Of a stretch of DNA of 64,000 nt, positions 63,691 through 64,000 are shown piece by piece. This DNA is from Branchipolynoe longqiensis. Taxonomy: Eukaryota; Annelida; Polychaeta; Phyllodocida; Polynoidae. The translations under genes and the position numbers were made by a program. The stretch lies in the NCBI GenBank assembly GCA_030323885.1, contig CM059194.1, forward strand, positions 5,533,186-5,597,185, read 5' to 3'. Below the pieces are notes generated by a model that had not been told where the DNA came from, did not search any database, and was given only the letters and a program-made list of their open reading frames with translations. Numbering within the stretch: position 1 is the first letter of the stretch; each line of letters begins with the position of its first letter.

Positions 63691-64000
63691 AATCCTACTA
63701 GTGGTAGTCACCATCGCAGTGACACAATAAGTGCAACTGCATTACGGAAGGTCAGTGGGCAGTCAGATATTCTAAATGAGACAGAAAAGTGTCGCTTAAC
63801 GATTGTGTATTATGTCGCACTGCTCGCTGCATGTACATAATGGCTGATGGCGAGACAAATGCCTTGCATGCCGTATTCAACCCCTGTCTCTCTCTTTTTC
63901 CGGGCAATGTTTTCTACACTGAAATTATCCCTTTTCAGGAAACATGTGAAGCCCCTCTTTTAATGCCCCTAATTTCAGAATGAACCACCATTTTTTCTCA
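63691..64000. other. Unannotated spacer
   Basis: No feature recognised to the window end. Confidence 0.35.

Overview
This window looks like repeat-dense, mostly non-coding nuclear DNA from a marine invertebrate, most likely a mollusc. The best taxonomic clue is the SINE at about 14,995-15,302. Its body (cgaaaagagtagcc, cagcgggtttccgcc, tcaatgtgctcta) is the conserved core I know from widespread molluscan tRNA-derived SINEs. No bacterial gene organisation, CRISPR array, rRNA or free-standing tRNA gene is visible. Most long open reading frames here are artefacts of tandem repeats whose unit length is a multiple of 3, or becomes so after a few copies, and they are not annotated as genes.

Repeat families named in the entries are my own labels. 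SINE-A has a tRNA-like head with A box near tggccgaatcgg, a body of about 330 bp, and a tail ending gttgccaggacgtaaaactcc; more than 25 copies or fragments occur. SINE-B has a head cggagtggttagagtgt and a tail near gcagtataaatcttcaag. SINE-C has a tRNA-Gln-like head, ggtggtgtaatggttagcac. MITE-D has termini aaagttgcatagtccgatg. LINE-R is a non-LTR retrotransposon whose copies end in (ATG)n. LINE-H is a non-LTR retrotransposon with an RNase H domain and an (ATCA)n tail. CR1/L2-like LINE pieces are also present.

Layout. 0-9.6 kb: edge of an ACGT-rich TIR element, a 1 kb homopurine array, SINEs, MITEs, an inverted repeat and a 99-bp SINE-derived array. 9.68-9.87 kb: a convincing minus-strand exon of a DUF1295-like membrane protein, the best host coding sequence in the window. 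9.9-13.9 kb: two tandem arrays. 17.2-22.3 kb: a G-poor 42-bp array split by a 1.9 kb LINE-H. 22.5-23.2 kb: an ACGT-rich TIR element. 25.4-27.6 kb: a 43-bp array. 33.2-34.0 kb: CR1/L2 LINE. 34.3-35.2 kb: a candidate gene start with promoter motifs and two exons, the second split by a MITE. 36.0-37.5 kb: pogo/Tigger-like TIR element carrying internal repeats. 38.2-39.2 kb: decayed DNA transposon. 41.3-45.1 kb: LINE fragments and a G-rich array. 46.3-48.4 kb: two pyrimidine- or CA-rich arrays. 48.5-48.7 kb: two X-box motifs followed by a candidate first exon. 50.1-52.0 kb: 45-bp array. 53.3-54.7 kb: a TIR element holding telomere-like repeats, then a 1 kb foldback. 56-58 kb: C-rich arrays and a perfect 40-bp palindrome. 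58.9-61.5 kb: SINE-C tandems. 62.0-63.7 kb: LINE-R reverse transcriptase joined to an inverted LINE-R 3' end.

I see no new multi-gene system. The unusual content is repeat biology (tandem arrays seeded on SINE sequence, nested insertions with clear target duplications, TIR elements that carry arrays) and three possible host-gene exons.
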